Origin: a virus
Length of the DNA: 40,486 bases
Strand: one strand, 5' to 3'
IMG/VR virus record: IMGVR_UViG_3300005578_000208
Span: 1-40,486 of that record
Shown: piece after piece, positions 1 through 7,624 of the stretch
How positions within the stretch are numbered: the first letter of the stretch is position 1
How the letters are laid out: each line of letters opens with the position of its first letter
Notes under the pieces: model-generated
What the model was told of the DNA's origin: nothing
Databases searched by the model: none
Seen by the model: only the letters and a program-made list of their open reading frames with translations
Translations under genes and position numbers: made by a program

Positions 1-363
1 GATGTCGATCATCTCCTGCACTTCGCCGTCGCCCTCGGGCTTGATCTTGCCCATCTCCAGCGCGACCAGCGAACCCAGCGCGTCCTTGTGCTTGCGCAGC
101 GCCTCGCCGCACAGGCGCACGGCTTCGCCGCGGCGCGGGGCCGGGGTGGTGCGCCAGGTCTTGAAGGCTTCCTGGGCGCGCTTGACGATGGTTTCGTAGT
201 CCGCGACGCTGGAGGCGTGCACGGTGCCGATCACCTCGCCGGTGGCCGGATTGACCGGCTGCAGCGCGCCGGCGTCCGACGTGCGGGACCATTCGCCCTG
301 GCCGAGATAGGTGCCGGAATGCTCCGCGCCGATGCCGAGCGCCTTGAGGATTTCGTGGGACAT
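1..363 (-). CDS. Aldehyde dehydrogenase, N-terminal part (host flank)
   Basis: This is the first 121 codons of an NAD(P)-dependent aldehyde dehydrogenase; the gene continues past the left edge. The product starts MSHEILKALGIG and contains the NPATGEVIGTV strand, a PAPRRGEAVRLCG segment and LVALEMGKIKPEG, all typical of the cofactor-binding half of the family. It resembles the aminoadipate/succinate-semialdehyde branch, but the catalytic Cys and Glu lie outside the window, so the substrate is not shown. The ATG at 363 is the natural start. It belongs to the host chromosome, not to the prophage. Confidence 0.85.
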   Translation of the reverse strand, partial: MSHEILKALGIGAEHSGTYLGQGEWSRTSDAGALQPVNPATGEVIGTVHASSVADYETIVKRAQEAFKTWRTTPAPRRGEAVRLCGEALRKHKDALGSLVALEMGKIKPEGDGEVQEMIDI

Positions 364-535
364 GCTTGCTCCTGGACCGTGGCGCCTCGCGGCGCGGTGG
401 GATGGGTGGAAAACGGCAATTCTAGCAGCCGGGGCCGTAGCATCAGCGAATGATGCGCCGCGCCATGGCCGCGCGGGTAGCGGAAATGCTCGAACGGTGT
501 GGGAAAGACGGTCGAATCCGGCCGCAGCCGAATCG

Positions 536-826
536 TCAGGCGACTTTGAGTTCTACGGCCTTGCCCATGCGGGCGGCGAAAGTGACGAGCATATCGAGGC
601 TGAATTTCTCGGCCTTGCCGCGGCGCAGATCTGAAACGCGGGCTTGGCTTACCTTGAGGATCTTGGCCGCATCGGTCTGATTGAGATGCTTGTCTTCGAT
701 CATCTTCTCGATAGCGATCATGAGCTCTGCACGCATTCTGAGGACGGTGGCTTCGGGCTCGGGGAATCCAAGGTCGGCGAACACGTTCCCCTTGGAGCGG
801 GTGATCGTGGTGTCATCGCGGGTCAT
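536..826 (-). CDS. HigA-like antitoxin, XRE-type helix-turn-helix
   Basis: A 96-residue DNA-binding protein. The segment LNQTDAAKILKVSQARVSDLRRGK (residues about 49-72) is a classic Xre/Cro helix-turn-helix, followed by a short hydrophobic helix. It lies 65 bp downstream of the toxin gene, in the toxin-first order typical of HigBA-type modules. By family knowledge it should neutralise the toxin and repress the shared promoter; the palindrome at 1240-1277 is a candidate operator. It lies outside the attachment site, so it is host or older accessory DNA. It stops with TGA. Confidence 0.8.
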   Translation of the reverse strand: MTRDDTTITRSKGNVFADLGFPEPEATVLRMRAELMIAIEKMIEDKHLNQTDAAKILKVSQARVSDLRRGKAEKFSLDMLVTFAARMGKAVELKVA

Positions 827-891
827 GGTTTTTTTCTACCTGGGTATTGGTATGGGATGTACTGCTTCAGCTCACGGATGTGTGGCTGCGA

Positions 892-1212
892 TCACTTCCT
901 TGTGACCGCTTTGTAGCGGGTTCTGCCTATATCTACGTCGTGCTGGGACGTTTTATCGGTTTTCTTGGTGAACGCGTGAAGGACATAAATCTCATCGCCA
1001 ATGTCGGTTACATAGAAGACACGATAGATGCCGCCGGCTTCTTTGATCCGAATCTCGCGAACTCCTGCGCCGACGGTTTTCATCGGCTTCCAGTCCGTCG
1101 GATCGAGCCCCTGCTGGATACGGTAGAGCTCATAGCCTGCATCGCTGCGGGCGTCGTCGGGAAAATGCTTCAGGTCATCGAGAGCGGAGCCGACAAATGA
1201 AAGTTGCTTCAT
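892..1212 (-). CDS. HigB/RelE-type toxin (phage Gp49-like family)
   Basis: A 106-residue basic protein starting MKQLSFVGSALDDLKHFP, with the central GAGVREIRIKEAGGIYRVFYV segment and a C-terminal LHAFTKKTDKTS motif. These are hallmarks of the 'phage-derived Gp49-like/HigB' branch of RelE/ParE toxins, which usually cleave mRNA on the ribosome. The Arg/Tyr-rich strand and terminal Lys/Thr motif are the expected active-site region. It is transcribed with the antitoxin gene at 536-826. The start is the ATG at 1212, just inside the palindromic operator region. Confidence 0.8.
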   Translation of the reverse strand: MKQLSFVGSALDDLKHFPDDARSDAGYELYRIQQGLDPTDWKPMKTVGAGVREIRIKEAGGIYRVFYVTDIGDEIYVLHAFTKKTDKTSQHDVDIGRTRYKAVTRK

Positions 1213-1239
1213 AACGCGTATCAGTTGTTATGAAGGCAG

Positions 1240-1277
1240 CATACAAATACTTATATAAATATACAAGTATTTGTATG
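1240..1277. promoter_or_regulatory. Perfect inverted repeat upstream of the toxin-antitoxin operon
   Basis: Two 13-bp arms, CATACAAATACTT (1240-1252) and AAGTATTTGTATG (1265-1277), are separated by 12 bp of A/T-rich sequence that could hold a -10 element. The site lies 28 bp upstream of the toxin start. Its form and place fit an operator bound by the HigA-like antitoxin dimer. The inverted repeat is read directly; the operator role is inferred. Confidence 0.65.
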
Positions 1278-1454
1278 CCGTGGCGCCGCCGATTTCTTCG
1301 ACAACCGGCAAACCGCCATGGCATCCGCACGGGGAAACATTGCGTGCATGAAATGAGCGAGCGGCAGATGACGCTGCGGAACTCAACACCGAGGTGCACG
1401 CTTGGACACCCTCTGGCTGTGGCCTTCGCCGGCGCACAAATGAGCTTCTGGAAT

Positions 1455-1505
1455 TGGTGCCCCCGATACGATTCGAACGTACGACCTTCCCCTTAGGAGG
1501 GGGAC
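1455..1505 (-). other. Attachment site: 3' fragment of tRNA-Arg(CCU) at the prophage end
   Basis: Read on the minus strand, this is the anticodon arm (loop CTCCTAA, anticodon CCT), variable region, T arm (loop TTCGAAT) and 3' acceptor strand ending ACCA of a tRNA-Arg(CCU). No D arm or matching 5' acceptor strand precedes it; the upstream sequence is the integrase 3' end. Such a 3' tRNA fragment is what remains at one prophage end when a tyrosine recombinase inserts into a tRNA gene. The CCA end points to the host side, so the intact tRNA should lie at the far right prophage end, beyond the window. Confidence 0.8.
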
Positions 1506-1525
1506 GACAGACACTAGAATTTAAG

Positions 1526-2554
1526 CTATTTCCGCTTAGACTGTGACCTCTTTGTGACCGAAAGGGCTTTATCTAGCAGCTTTACGGCCCCATCGTCACC
1601 GTCTGGCGTCAGGTGCGCATAGTACTTCTCGGTGGTCGCATAGTCAGCATGACCCATGAGTAACTGAATGCGACGCAGCGGCACGCCGGCCATCGTCAAG
1701 CTGGCCCCGAATGTATGCCTCAGGCGGTGCAGGGTCCCGCCAATTTCCGCCTCCTTGGCATCGGCTCTGAACCAGTCGCTAAGTGTGTCCGGATGGACCG
1801 ACACAAGCGGATCGGGAAGCATCTTCAGGGCCGCAGATGCCGTCTTGTTGAGCGGCACCTCCCGCCACCGACCAGACTTATTCCTTCCCTTGCCGGTTTC
1901 GTCGGGGATGGACTCGATGCGCATCCGTCCCCCGACGATCCTTTCCTTTGGGTAATTGGCTATCTCGCCTCGGCGTGGTCCGGTGTGGGCCATGAATCGC
2001 CATAGCGGGGCGCGGGCAGTATTCGCGTCATAGAGCTTTTTGAGAGAGGCGGCGTCATAGAACTTCACCGCGACACTGCGAACCCCCTTGGGCGCTCGCA
2101 CGGCGGCCAGTGGATTGACATCAAAAAGCCTCCACTCGATCCCTCGCTTGAAGGCCGCCTTCAGCCTGCGAAGTTCCTTGCCAACGGTCTCATTGGCTGC
2201 GCCATCCTCCATGAGACGCTTGGCCTTGAACTGCTCCAACTCAAAAGGCGTGATGGAATCGATGGGACGATGACCGAACTCCACATTGAAGCGCTTGACC
2301 TCACTCTTGGCCTTCTTGTGCGTCGTCGGATGCTCTGCCTCATACCACTCAAGATAGGATTCCAGAAAGTCGCGCACACGCGGCGCCTTGCTGATGATCC
2401 TTACGCCATAAGTCAGCTCCGCCTCTTTCGCAGCTCGTAGTTTCTCAGCTTCTCCATGGCTAACCTTACCGATGGAGACTCGTTCCCGCTTAGTGCCCGC
2501 GCGCCAGTTGAGATAGGCTGATTGGTCACGCCAGTAGATGGTGACGCGCACCAT
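1526..2554 (-). CDS. int: Tyrosine recombinase integrase
   Basis: A 342-residue phage integrase of the tyrosine recombinase family. The N-terminal half carries a SAM-like core-binding domain (about residues 55-150). The catalytic half shows the first Arg in HTGPRRGEI, the H-x-x-R box in LHRLRHTFGASL, the GH pair in LLMGHADYATTEKYY and the nucleophile Tyr in EKYYAHL. It sits 20 bp from the tRNA-Arg attachment fragment and should catalyse integration and, with an excisionase, excision. It ends with TAG. Reading through would add about ten residues encoded by DNA that runs into the att site, so TAG is the true stop here, unlike in the late genes. Confidence 0.95.
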   Translation of the reverse strand: MVRVTIYWRDQSAYLNWRAGTKRERVSIGKVSHGEAEKLRAAKEAELTYGVRIISKAPRVRDFLESYLEWYEAEHPTTHKKAKSEVKRFNVEFGHRPIDSITPFELEQFKAKRLMEDGAANETVGKELRRLKAAFKRGIEWRLFDVNPLAAVRAPKGVRSVAVKFYDAASLKKLYDANTARAPLWRFMAHTGPRRGEIANYPKERIVGGRMRIESIPDETGKGRNKSGRWREVPLNKTASAALKMLPDPLVSVHPDTLSDWFRADAKEAEIGGTLHRLRHTFGASLTMAGVPLRRIQLLMGHADYATTEKYYAHLTPDGDDGAVKLLDKALSVTKRSQSKRK

Positions 2555-2748
2555 TGCTTCGCTCCATAAATCGCCGCATAAAGCGCGGCCTTCTCGTACA
2601 CCTGTTTGCCCATGAAGTTGCGCGGGCTAAGTCCATACTCAGAAGCGTTGCGTCTGAAGTGGTCCTCGCTGACGCAGCAGTAAAAGGCGGCCTCACTCGC
2701 ATCCAGCCAGTCTTTGCCAGCCAGATTCAGTTCCTTCGCATAACCCAT
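2413..2748 (-). CDS. Putative excisionase or recombination directionality factor
   Basis: A 111-residue protein encoded just upstream of the integrase and overlapping it by 142 bp in another frame. The N-terminal part reads KDWLDASEAAFYCCVSEDHFRR, which looks like the winged-helix 'helix-turn-helix plus wing' start of AlpA/MerR-like excisionases. Position and overlap with int resemble the xis-int arrangement of lambdoid phages. The C-terminal 47 residues come from the overlap and have no recognisable features, so the real product could be mainly the N-terminal domain. Family assignment is tentative. Confidence 0.55.
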   Translation of the reverse strand: MGYAKELNLAGKDWLDASEAAFYCCVSEDHFRRNASEYGLSPRNFMGKQVYEKAALYAAIYGAKQWCASPSTGVTNQPISTGARALSGNESPSVRLAMEKLRNYELRKRRS

Positions 2749-2760
2749 GGATCACCTCGT

Positions 2761-3402
2761 CTAGGAATGCAGGTATTGAGGGTCAATCGCATAAAGCGAA
2801 GGGAACCTCCCCGCAGAAGAGAAGTGAGCTGCCTTTGTCATGGTTAGGACGCCAAGATTGATGGCTGCTTGGCGGTGCTTGTAGAAGCCCTTCTTTGTGA
2901 TCAGGCCCGGTATGTGCCGGAATTCAGAATATGGAAGGGAAATGCTCCCGTTGTTATGCCCGTCATACTTCATGATGGCGTGCAAAATAATGGTTCTTGC
3001 CACCGGATTGACGCACTCCTCCTGGAAGAAGCGATAGAGCTTATTGGTTACGATACCAAAGCACTCTTCGCGCTCCATCTTGCTACGCACCGATTTTTTA
3101 ACTGGCTTTGTCTTCCGTCTCATTGAGAGCGAAGCGTCTATCCCCTTAGTCCAGTCTGGCTCGTCTAGCTTGGGCGGCGCCCTGCTTACCATGCTTTGCT
3201 GTTGAATCTGTCTTGCCTTGTCATTCAACTCTTTGCACCAATCACGCACTTCAGACTCAATCCATAGAAAGTCGCTTTCACCGATTCTGAATGCCTCTGG
3301 GAATGCGTTCATGCCCATGCACCCGAATATGGTGTCGCTAGGCAAGCCAGTAAGTTGGATCACCCCATTGATGCCAATGAGCTTCATGTTATTTCGGATC
3401 AT
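2761..3402 (-). CDS. Unknown phage protein with AlpA-like N terminus
   Basis: About 213 residues from the ATG at 3402, chosen because GGAG lies eight bases upstream; an open frame extends further but has no good start signal. The N terminus (MIRNNMKLIGINGVIQLTGLP) resembles a MerR/AlpA-type DNA-binding helix. A lysine/arginine-rich linker follows (about residues 95-115), then a C-terminal region with YSEFRHIPGLITKKGFYKHRQAA that could be a second winged helix. It may be a regulator or replication-linked DNA-binding protein. It stops with TAG, with an in-frame TGA three codons on. Confidence 0.6.
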   Translation of the reverse strand: MIRNNMKLIGINGVIQLTGLPSDTIFGCMGMNAFPEAFRIGESDFLWIESEVRDWCKELNDKARQIQQQSMVSRAPPKLDEPDWTKGIDASLSMRRKTKPVKKSVRSKMEREECFGIVTNKLYRFFQEECVNPVARTIILHAIMKYDGHNNGSISLPYSEFRHIPGLITKKGFYKHRQAAINLGVLTMTKAAHFSSAGRFPSLYAIDPQYLHS

Positions 3403-3403
3403 A

Positions 3404-3631
3404 TTAAGCACTCCAATCTTCGCGATATTCCATCGGAGGCGACGGCAATAGCATCCAGTATTTTGGCTCTCCAATATCCTCATATGTATTGAGATCGGAC
3501 CAGTAATCACCATCCCAGGCACCAATTCCCCATCCGCCATATTCAAACCAAAGCATTAATGCCGTACCGTCTAATGGGGCGGTGGCGATAGGCAGCCATT
3601 TTCTTCTGCTTGTGCGCCTTCTGTTATCCAT
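3404..3631 (-). CDS. DUF551-like small phage protein
   Basis: A 75-residue protein from the ATG at 3631, which overlaps the TGA of the upstream gene (TGATG). The segment KWLPIATAPLDGTALMLWF and the terminal YWMLLPSPP match the 'W-P-I-x-x-A-P ... W-x-P-L-P-x-P' pattern of DUF551 proteins found in many phage accessory regions. Their function is unknown. Confidence 0.65.
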   Translation of the reverse strand: MDNRRRTSRRKWLPIATAPLDGTALMLWFEYGGWGIGAWDGDYWSDLNTYEDIGEPKYWMLLPSPPMEYREDWSA

Positions 3632-4089
3632 CACCCACCCCTCTTGGCCGCGATGGCTTGGTCTCTCGCACACTGACTGCATAGCGCGGGTCCGCCGCAG
3701 CGCGCCTTCACACCGTCAGGTCTCGCCCACGCATGCCCGTGGCCGGAGTTGGTGCCGACGCGTAGCGTGTCGAACCACCCGATCGGTTTGGGGTCGACTT
3801 CCTGATTGCACACCTTCGCCGCCATGGCCTCGATTCGACGAGTTGCCGCGACCACTTCATCCGTCAGGTGGTGCGACATCGACACATCGCCGAAGTGCGA
3901 GAAGATGAAGCGCATCAGCGTGATCGCATCGGCATTTACCGAGCATTCCTCGGCAGTTGCGCTGGCGTGGTAGAGGGCGGCTTGCCATGCGGCCCACATC
4001 AAATCCGCGAATTGCCTAGCGAACGGGTGACCTTCGCGGCTCTGCACCCACGCCTCGAACCGTTCGCGCACCTTCTGCTCGTCGGTCAT
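3631..4089 (-). CDS. Unknown accessory protein with C-terminal zinc-ribbon-like motif
   Basis: A 152-residue protein. The first half contains FEAWVQSREGHPF and LMWAAWQAAL, a repeat-like helical motif common in phage accessory proteins. The end contains CGGPALCSQCARDQA, where two cysteine pairs could bind zinc. It overlaps the next upstream gene by four bases, so it belongs to a translationally coupled leftward operon. No function can be assigned. Confidence 0.65.
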   Translation of the reverse strand: MTDEQKVRERFEAWVQSREGHPFARQFADLMWAAWQAALYHASATAEECSVNADAITLMRFIFSHFGDVSMSHHLTDEVVAATRRIEAMAAKVCNQEVDPKPIGWFDTLRVGTNSGHGHAWARPDGVKARCGGPALCSQCARDQAIAAKRGG

Positions 4090-4289
4090 GGTTGGCTGCT
4101 CCCTGTGCCCGCAACAGTTTTCGTTAGTCGCACCTCACGAATAACGTGTCGGCGCAATCCACAGCGACCACAAGTCTGCATGCCTGACTCAAGTTCCGGC
4201 TCGTAATCAGAACTAATGAAAGGCGCATCATCTACCCATAGATGCAGTTGACCGTCATCGCAGTATTTCCAGAACGGTTTGTCGCGCAT
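4086..4289 (-). CDS. Unknown 67-residue protein with CxxC zinc motif
   Basis: The product from the ATG at 4289 contains TCGRCGLRRHVIREV, a CxxC knuckle with a nearby His that may bind zinc. It overlaps both neighbours: its ATG is within the TGATG junction of the upstream gene, and its stop overlaps the next start. I do not recognise a family. The tight packing supports it being a real gene of the leftward accessory operon. Confidence 0.6.
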   Translation of the reverse strand: MRDKPFWKYCDDGQLHLWVDDAPFISSDYEPELESGMQTCGRCGLRRHVIREVRLTKTVAGTGSSQP

Positions 4290-5275
4290 CACCCCTTCTC
4301 CTTCCCGGCGAGCGTCGGGGCGGCGAACTCGGCTAACGTGATGCTGCCTTCCTCGGGATACTCCGCATTCATAATGTGGAGGCCCCAGCGCTTACTGCCG
4401 CCGTCTTCCTCAATGTTTCCGATCCAGGCGATTCCATCGCTCCAACGGTCATCGAGGTCAACTGCTTCGTCATCGCCACCGCAAACGGTGTGAATGCAAT
4501 CAAGAGCCTGCTTCGAGATACGCATCTCGGATGGGACAAGCAGCATCCCCTCCGGCACGACCTCGCGCTCGGCGGGGTGCGTGTAGAGCGATGCCCATCC
4601 TTCCTCGGTCTCGAAGTCGGCACCAGACAGCAACCACAGCGGCGTCCCATCAGGAAGGTCGTGGATGCCACCCTCTCCCAGCCAGTTGATGTACGGGCCG
4701 TCTTCTCCATCTTTGACGTACCCGGCCAGCTCGCAGACAACTTCCTCCCCCTGAACCTCGCCGCCTTGCGCGGCTTGCGGGTGGGGTTGGGAGAGCATCG
4801 CTTCACGGCAGGCATTCCAACCAACTGCTTCGTGATAGCTGGCGAGCATCAAATCAGGAAGTGGCTTAGTATCCGGCACCTTCGCCACCACAAGCTGCGC
4901 CAGACGCGCGGAGAGGGATGCGATATTGCAAGCCATTGCCTCGCGAGCATTGTTCCAACCAACAACCACTCCGTTTCGATAGCCTGCGTTGTAATCGGTG
5001 TCGTGGCTACATGGCGTGCGGTCTTCGAGCGGAATCGTGGATTCAATGGCGGCACGCATTTTTGTTGCAATGCGGCTATAACCAGAATCACCACTACACT
5101 CATTGAATGCAGCTACAGCCTTGCGTACATCCTCATCCGTCACCTGCACCTGAGCGCGGGCGAGGTGGTTCTTGATAACCTTCATTGCTTCGTGAGCGCC
5201 GTAAGCCTTGTTGAAGGCATATCCGCAAACCTTCTCCATGGTTTGCAAGGCATTATCAAGCGTCATCTCACTCAT
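4289..5275 (-). CDS. Modular Ea22-like accessory protein, paralogue of the gene at 5708
   Basis: A 328-residue, mostly acidic protein. It begins MSEMTLDNALQTM, carries HLARAQVQVTDEDV near residue 40, a VGWNACREAMLSQ motif near residue 150 and ends PTLAGKEKG. All four blocks also occur in the gene at 5708-7000, joined by unrelated segments, so the two are mosaic paralogues. Such proteins are common in phage accessory regions (Ea22-like) and their function is unknown. Translation is coupled to neighbours by short overlaps. Confidence 0.7.
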   Translation of the reverse strand: MSEMTLDNALQTMEKVCGYAFNKAYGAHEAMKVIKNHLARAQVQVTDEDVRKAVAAFNECSGDSGYSRIATKMRAAIESTIPLEDRTPCSHDTDYNAGYRNGVVVGWNNAREAMACNIASLSARLAQLVVAKVPDTKPLPDLMLASYHEAVGWNACREAMLSQPHPQAAQGGEVQGEEVVCELAGYVKDGEDGPYINWLGEGGIHDLPDGTPLWLLSGADFETEEGWASLYTHPAEREVVPEGMLLVPSEMRISKQALDCIHTVCGGDDEAVDLDDRWSDGIAWIGNIEEDGGSKRWGLHIMNAEYPEEGSITLAEFAAPTLAGKEKG

Positions 5276-5499
5276 GGCTGTTCCTTTATCCAGTCCTGAA
5301 CTTCACGCGATACAGCGAGATATGCAGCCGATGGGGTTTTGGTGATTTCCTGTCCCGGGCGATACGCAGCCCATACCGCATCACGCAGATGCTTCGGCAG
5401 GCGAAACCAGTGGCGCTTGCAGCCCCACATGGCGGGCGGCACTTCCAGCGGGCATCCTGGCCAGTGACATGTGTGGCGAATCTTCTGCTCGTCGTTCAT
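5272..5499 (-). CDS. Unknown 75-residue zinc-binding-like phage protein
   Basis: The N-terminal part reads HTCHWPGCPLEVPPAMWGCKRHW, with three cysteines and histidines spaced like a small zinc finger. The rest is helical (LRDAVWAAYRPGQEI, VSREVQDWIKEQP). It resembles small proteins conserved in many phage accessory operons. It overlaps both neighbours by four bases. The function is unknown. Confidence 0.7.
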   Translation of the reverse strand: MNDEQKIRHTCHWPGCPLEVPPAMWGCKRHWFRLPKHLRDAVWAAYRPGQEITKTPSAAYLAVSREVQDWIKEQP

Positions 5500-5708
5500 G
5501 GCTTTTCTTCCATCGCAAGCATGGTCAATAGGCGCGGTTCACCGACGATTTGCACCGATTTGTTCGCCTTATCGAAGACGTGTCGGATATGACCAATTGC
5601 CTCACGTTTGCAGGACGCGGAAAGGCTCGCGAATGACTCGTTATCGGTCCAGTTGCCCAGGTCAATTTCAACGGTAATTTGTGCGCGCATGCGAACTGAA
5701 ATGCCCAT
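5496..5708 (-). CDS. Unknown 70-residue protein
   Basis: The product from the ATG at 5708 begins MGISVRMRAQITVEIDLG and ends MLAMEEKP. It has a mixed alpha/beta composition, no cysteine cluster and no membrane segment. The ATG overlaps the TGA of the upstream gene (TGATG), indicating coupling. I recognise no family. Confidence 0.6.
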   Translation of the reverse strand: MGISVRMRAQITVEIDLGNWTDNESFASLSASCKREAIGHIRHVFDKANKSVQIVGEPRLLTMLAMEEKP

Positions 5709-7000
5709 CACCCCTTCTCCTTCCCGGCGAGCGTCGGGGCTGCGGAGAGCGAATTGCGCAGACGTTCCGCAGCGAACAGGCCGTAGTAAAGGTGATATGC
5801 CACACGCTCCATATCGTCATCAGACTCTTCGCCACCATGATCTTCGATGAAGTCGATACCTGAGGTCAGTGGGATGGCCTCATTCGCTGCAGAAAGATTC
5901 GCCTCAAGCAGTTTAAGAAGGTCATGGCGATCAACCAGCACCCACCCCTCCGGCACAGCCGCGCGCTCGGAGTGAACGATCTTGTCCGCCTTACCCTTGG
6001 TCTGGATTGAGGCGACACCAGTGGTTGGCACATCGGACGGACGCCAAATCGTCCCGCAGCCATGGCATAGGTGCGAGCGGTGAGGGGGATTATCCCATAC
6101 GCCATTTGGCGGTCCGCGCGTCCCGTCTCCTTCCTCCGGCGCATCGATATGCTGCATACCGCATGATGGGCAATGCAGGATCATCGAAATAGGTTTGAAA
6201 CCTTCATAGTGAGTGTAGAGCTTCTGCACTTCGAACTTGTCGCAGTCATTCAACCGATCCTCCTCCCTGAGGTCGGCCGTTACCCACGCGCCCATATAGC
6301 CATCATCTCCGACAAATCGATAACGACAAGCAACAGCCTCGGCCTGCGCCTCACCGCCTTGCGCGGCCTGCGCGGCTTGCGGGTGGGATTGGGATAGCAT
6401 CGCTTCGCGGCAGGCGTTCCAACCCCATGCGAACTCTTTGTGACACGTCAGTACACGATCGCCGCGTATGTAGTCGTTTACATTGGTAACACCGCCATTG
6501 GTGAAGAACACCATTTCATCCGGCACATTCGCCGCCACAGGCTGGCGTTGCGAGAGAAGGGCTTTAGCTTCCCGAGCGATGCGCGCCATCAGCTGAACTT
6601 TGTCGGCCACGCTGCTGGTGGTGTCCTGCTCGATAAGGCTGATGCGAGCTAACGCTGACTCCACGCTATCAGCCACCACAGGCTGCGCCAGACGCGCGGA
6701 TTCGAGGGCTGCGCTCTCATGTTCAAGTACGGCCCGCAAGCCCTGTTCGTGCGTTCGCGGATGGCGTGTTGGTTTGGCGTCAGGATCGCCCCAATAAATG
6801 CGATCTGCTACATCAACATCCTCATCCGTCACCTGCACCTGTGCGCGGGTGAGGTGGGCGTCGATGGCGCCGACGAGTGCGGCAATTAACTTATCGCCAG
6901 TCAGATCACGCCACTTTTCTCCATAGCGCAATGCTTCCATTCGACCATCTTCGTGTCGAATAAGAGTGTATTTCCCATTCTCAAGCGTCATCTCACTCAT
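5708..7000 (-). CDS. Modular Ea22-like accessory protein, longer paralogue
   Basis: A 430-residue protein from the ATG at 7000; an upstream in-frame extension was rejected because it runs through the neighbouring gene. It shares MSEMTLEN, AQVQVTDEDV, GWNACREAMLSQ and the terminal PTLAGKEKG with the gene at 4289. It also holds a zinc-ribbon-like block: LHCPSCGMQHI, then SHLCHGCGTIW about 40 residues later. The shared blocks are nearly identical at DNA level (for example 34 bp at 4288-4321 and 5707-5740), suggesting recombination between the copies. The function is unknown. Confidence 0.7.
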   Translation of the reverse strand: MSEMTLENGKYTLIRHEDGRMEALRYGEKWRDLTGDKLIAALVGAIDAHLTRAQVQVTDEDVDVADRIYWGDPDAKPTRHPRTHEQGLRAVLEHESAALESARLAQPVVADSVESALARISLIEQDTTSSVADKVQLMARIAREAKALLSQRQPVAANVPDEMVFFTNGGVTNVNDYIRGDRVLTCHKEFAWGWNACREAMLSQSHPQAAQAAQGGEAQAEAVACRYRFVGDDGYMGAWVTADLREEDRLNDCDKFEVQKLYTHYEGFKPISMILHCPSCGMQHIDAPEEGDGTRGPPNGVWDNPPHRSHLCHGCGTIWRPSDVPTTGVASIQTKGKADKIVHSERAAVPEGWVLVDRHDLLKLLEANLSAANEAIPLTSGIDFIEDHGGEESDDDMERVAYHLYYGLFAAERLRNSLSAAPTLAGKEKG

Positions 7001-7262
7001 GGCTGTCTCCGATGGCTGCGCGGGTGGCGTCGATTTTCTTATCTGCATATGCGTCTTGATGCTCAGGCAAGTGGGCAAGCCAAACATTTTGCTGTGTCTC
7101 CGTCGCCGCATCACGAAGCCACAAGTAGCGATCCGAGTTGGCAGCAAGCCGCTCAATATCCGCCCCATAGTCGCCAGACGGCTCGATGCCGTGGCGCCTA
7201 AGCGCGGCGTTGACCTGCTCCAGCGCGATGCGCAGGCCGGTGTTGATGGCGGTTTCAGTCAT
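6993..7262 (-). CDS. Unknown 89-residue protein
   Basis: The product begins MTETAINTGLRIALEQVNAAL and contains AANSDRYLWLRDAA, a helix pattern frequent in small phage accessory proteins. It overlaps the start of the gene at 5708-7000 by eight bases. There is no catalytic motif. It is likely part of the same coupled leftward operon. Confidence 0.6.
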   Translation of the reverse strand: MTETAINTGLRIALEQVNAALRRHGIEPSGDYGADIERLAANSDRYLWLRDAATETQQNVWLAHLPEHQDAYADKKIDATRAAIGDSHE

Positions 7263-7272
7263 GGCTGCGTCC

Positions 7273-7545
7273 TTAGACTGACTCGATCGACACGCCGACG
7301 ATTACGGCTAGCGCCTGGAGGATGTCGCCGCCACAGGCGCATCCGGATCCATAGCCACTGCCAAGACTTTTAACATCTCGGTCATCGGCCAGCCTGGCTT
7401 CTTCTAGCCACTCATCCTGGTGCGTTTCACTCCAGTCGTAGAAACCATCCGGACGCGGCCTCTCCATCCACCAGCAATCGTTGTCCACGATGAAGCGTGC
7501 GCCAGGATTGTCCCGAATCAACTGCACAAGGTCTTTCTTGCTCAT
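7273..7545 (-). CDS. Unknown 90-residue protein with glycine/cysteine-rich tail
   Basis: The start is the ATG at 7545, which has AGGAG six bases upstream; the product starts MSKKDLVQLIRDNPGARFIV. The middle is rich in Trp, Asp and Glu (CWWMERPRPDGFYDW). Near the C terminus is GSGYGSGCACGGDIL, which may bind a metal. I recognise no function. Confidence 0.6.
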   Translation of the reverse strand: MSKKDLVQLIRDNPGARFIVDNDCWWMERPRPDGFYDWSETHQDEWLEEARLADDRDVKSLGSGYGSGCACGGDILQALAVIVGVSIESV

Positions 7546-7624
7546 CACGCTCTCCTTTGTAGGCGGCAGTGGCCGGAGGCGATCCCGCCTTATTCCTGCA
7601 TCAACACTTCTAAACATGTGTCCG

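Noticed and set aside
1278-1454. Possible gene between the operator and the attachment site
   Set aside because: No frame with a start signal and plausible protein; treated as non-coding host sequence.
7001-7168. N-terminal extension of the 5708 gene
   Set aside because: It overlaps the gene at 6993-7262 entirely in another frame; the paralogue at 4289 begins at the equivalent MSEMTL.
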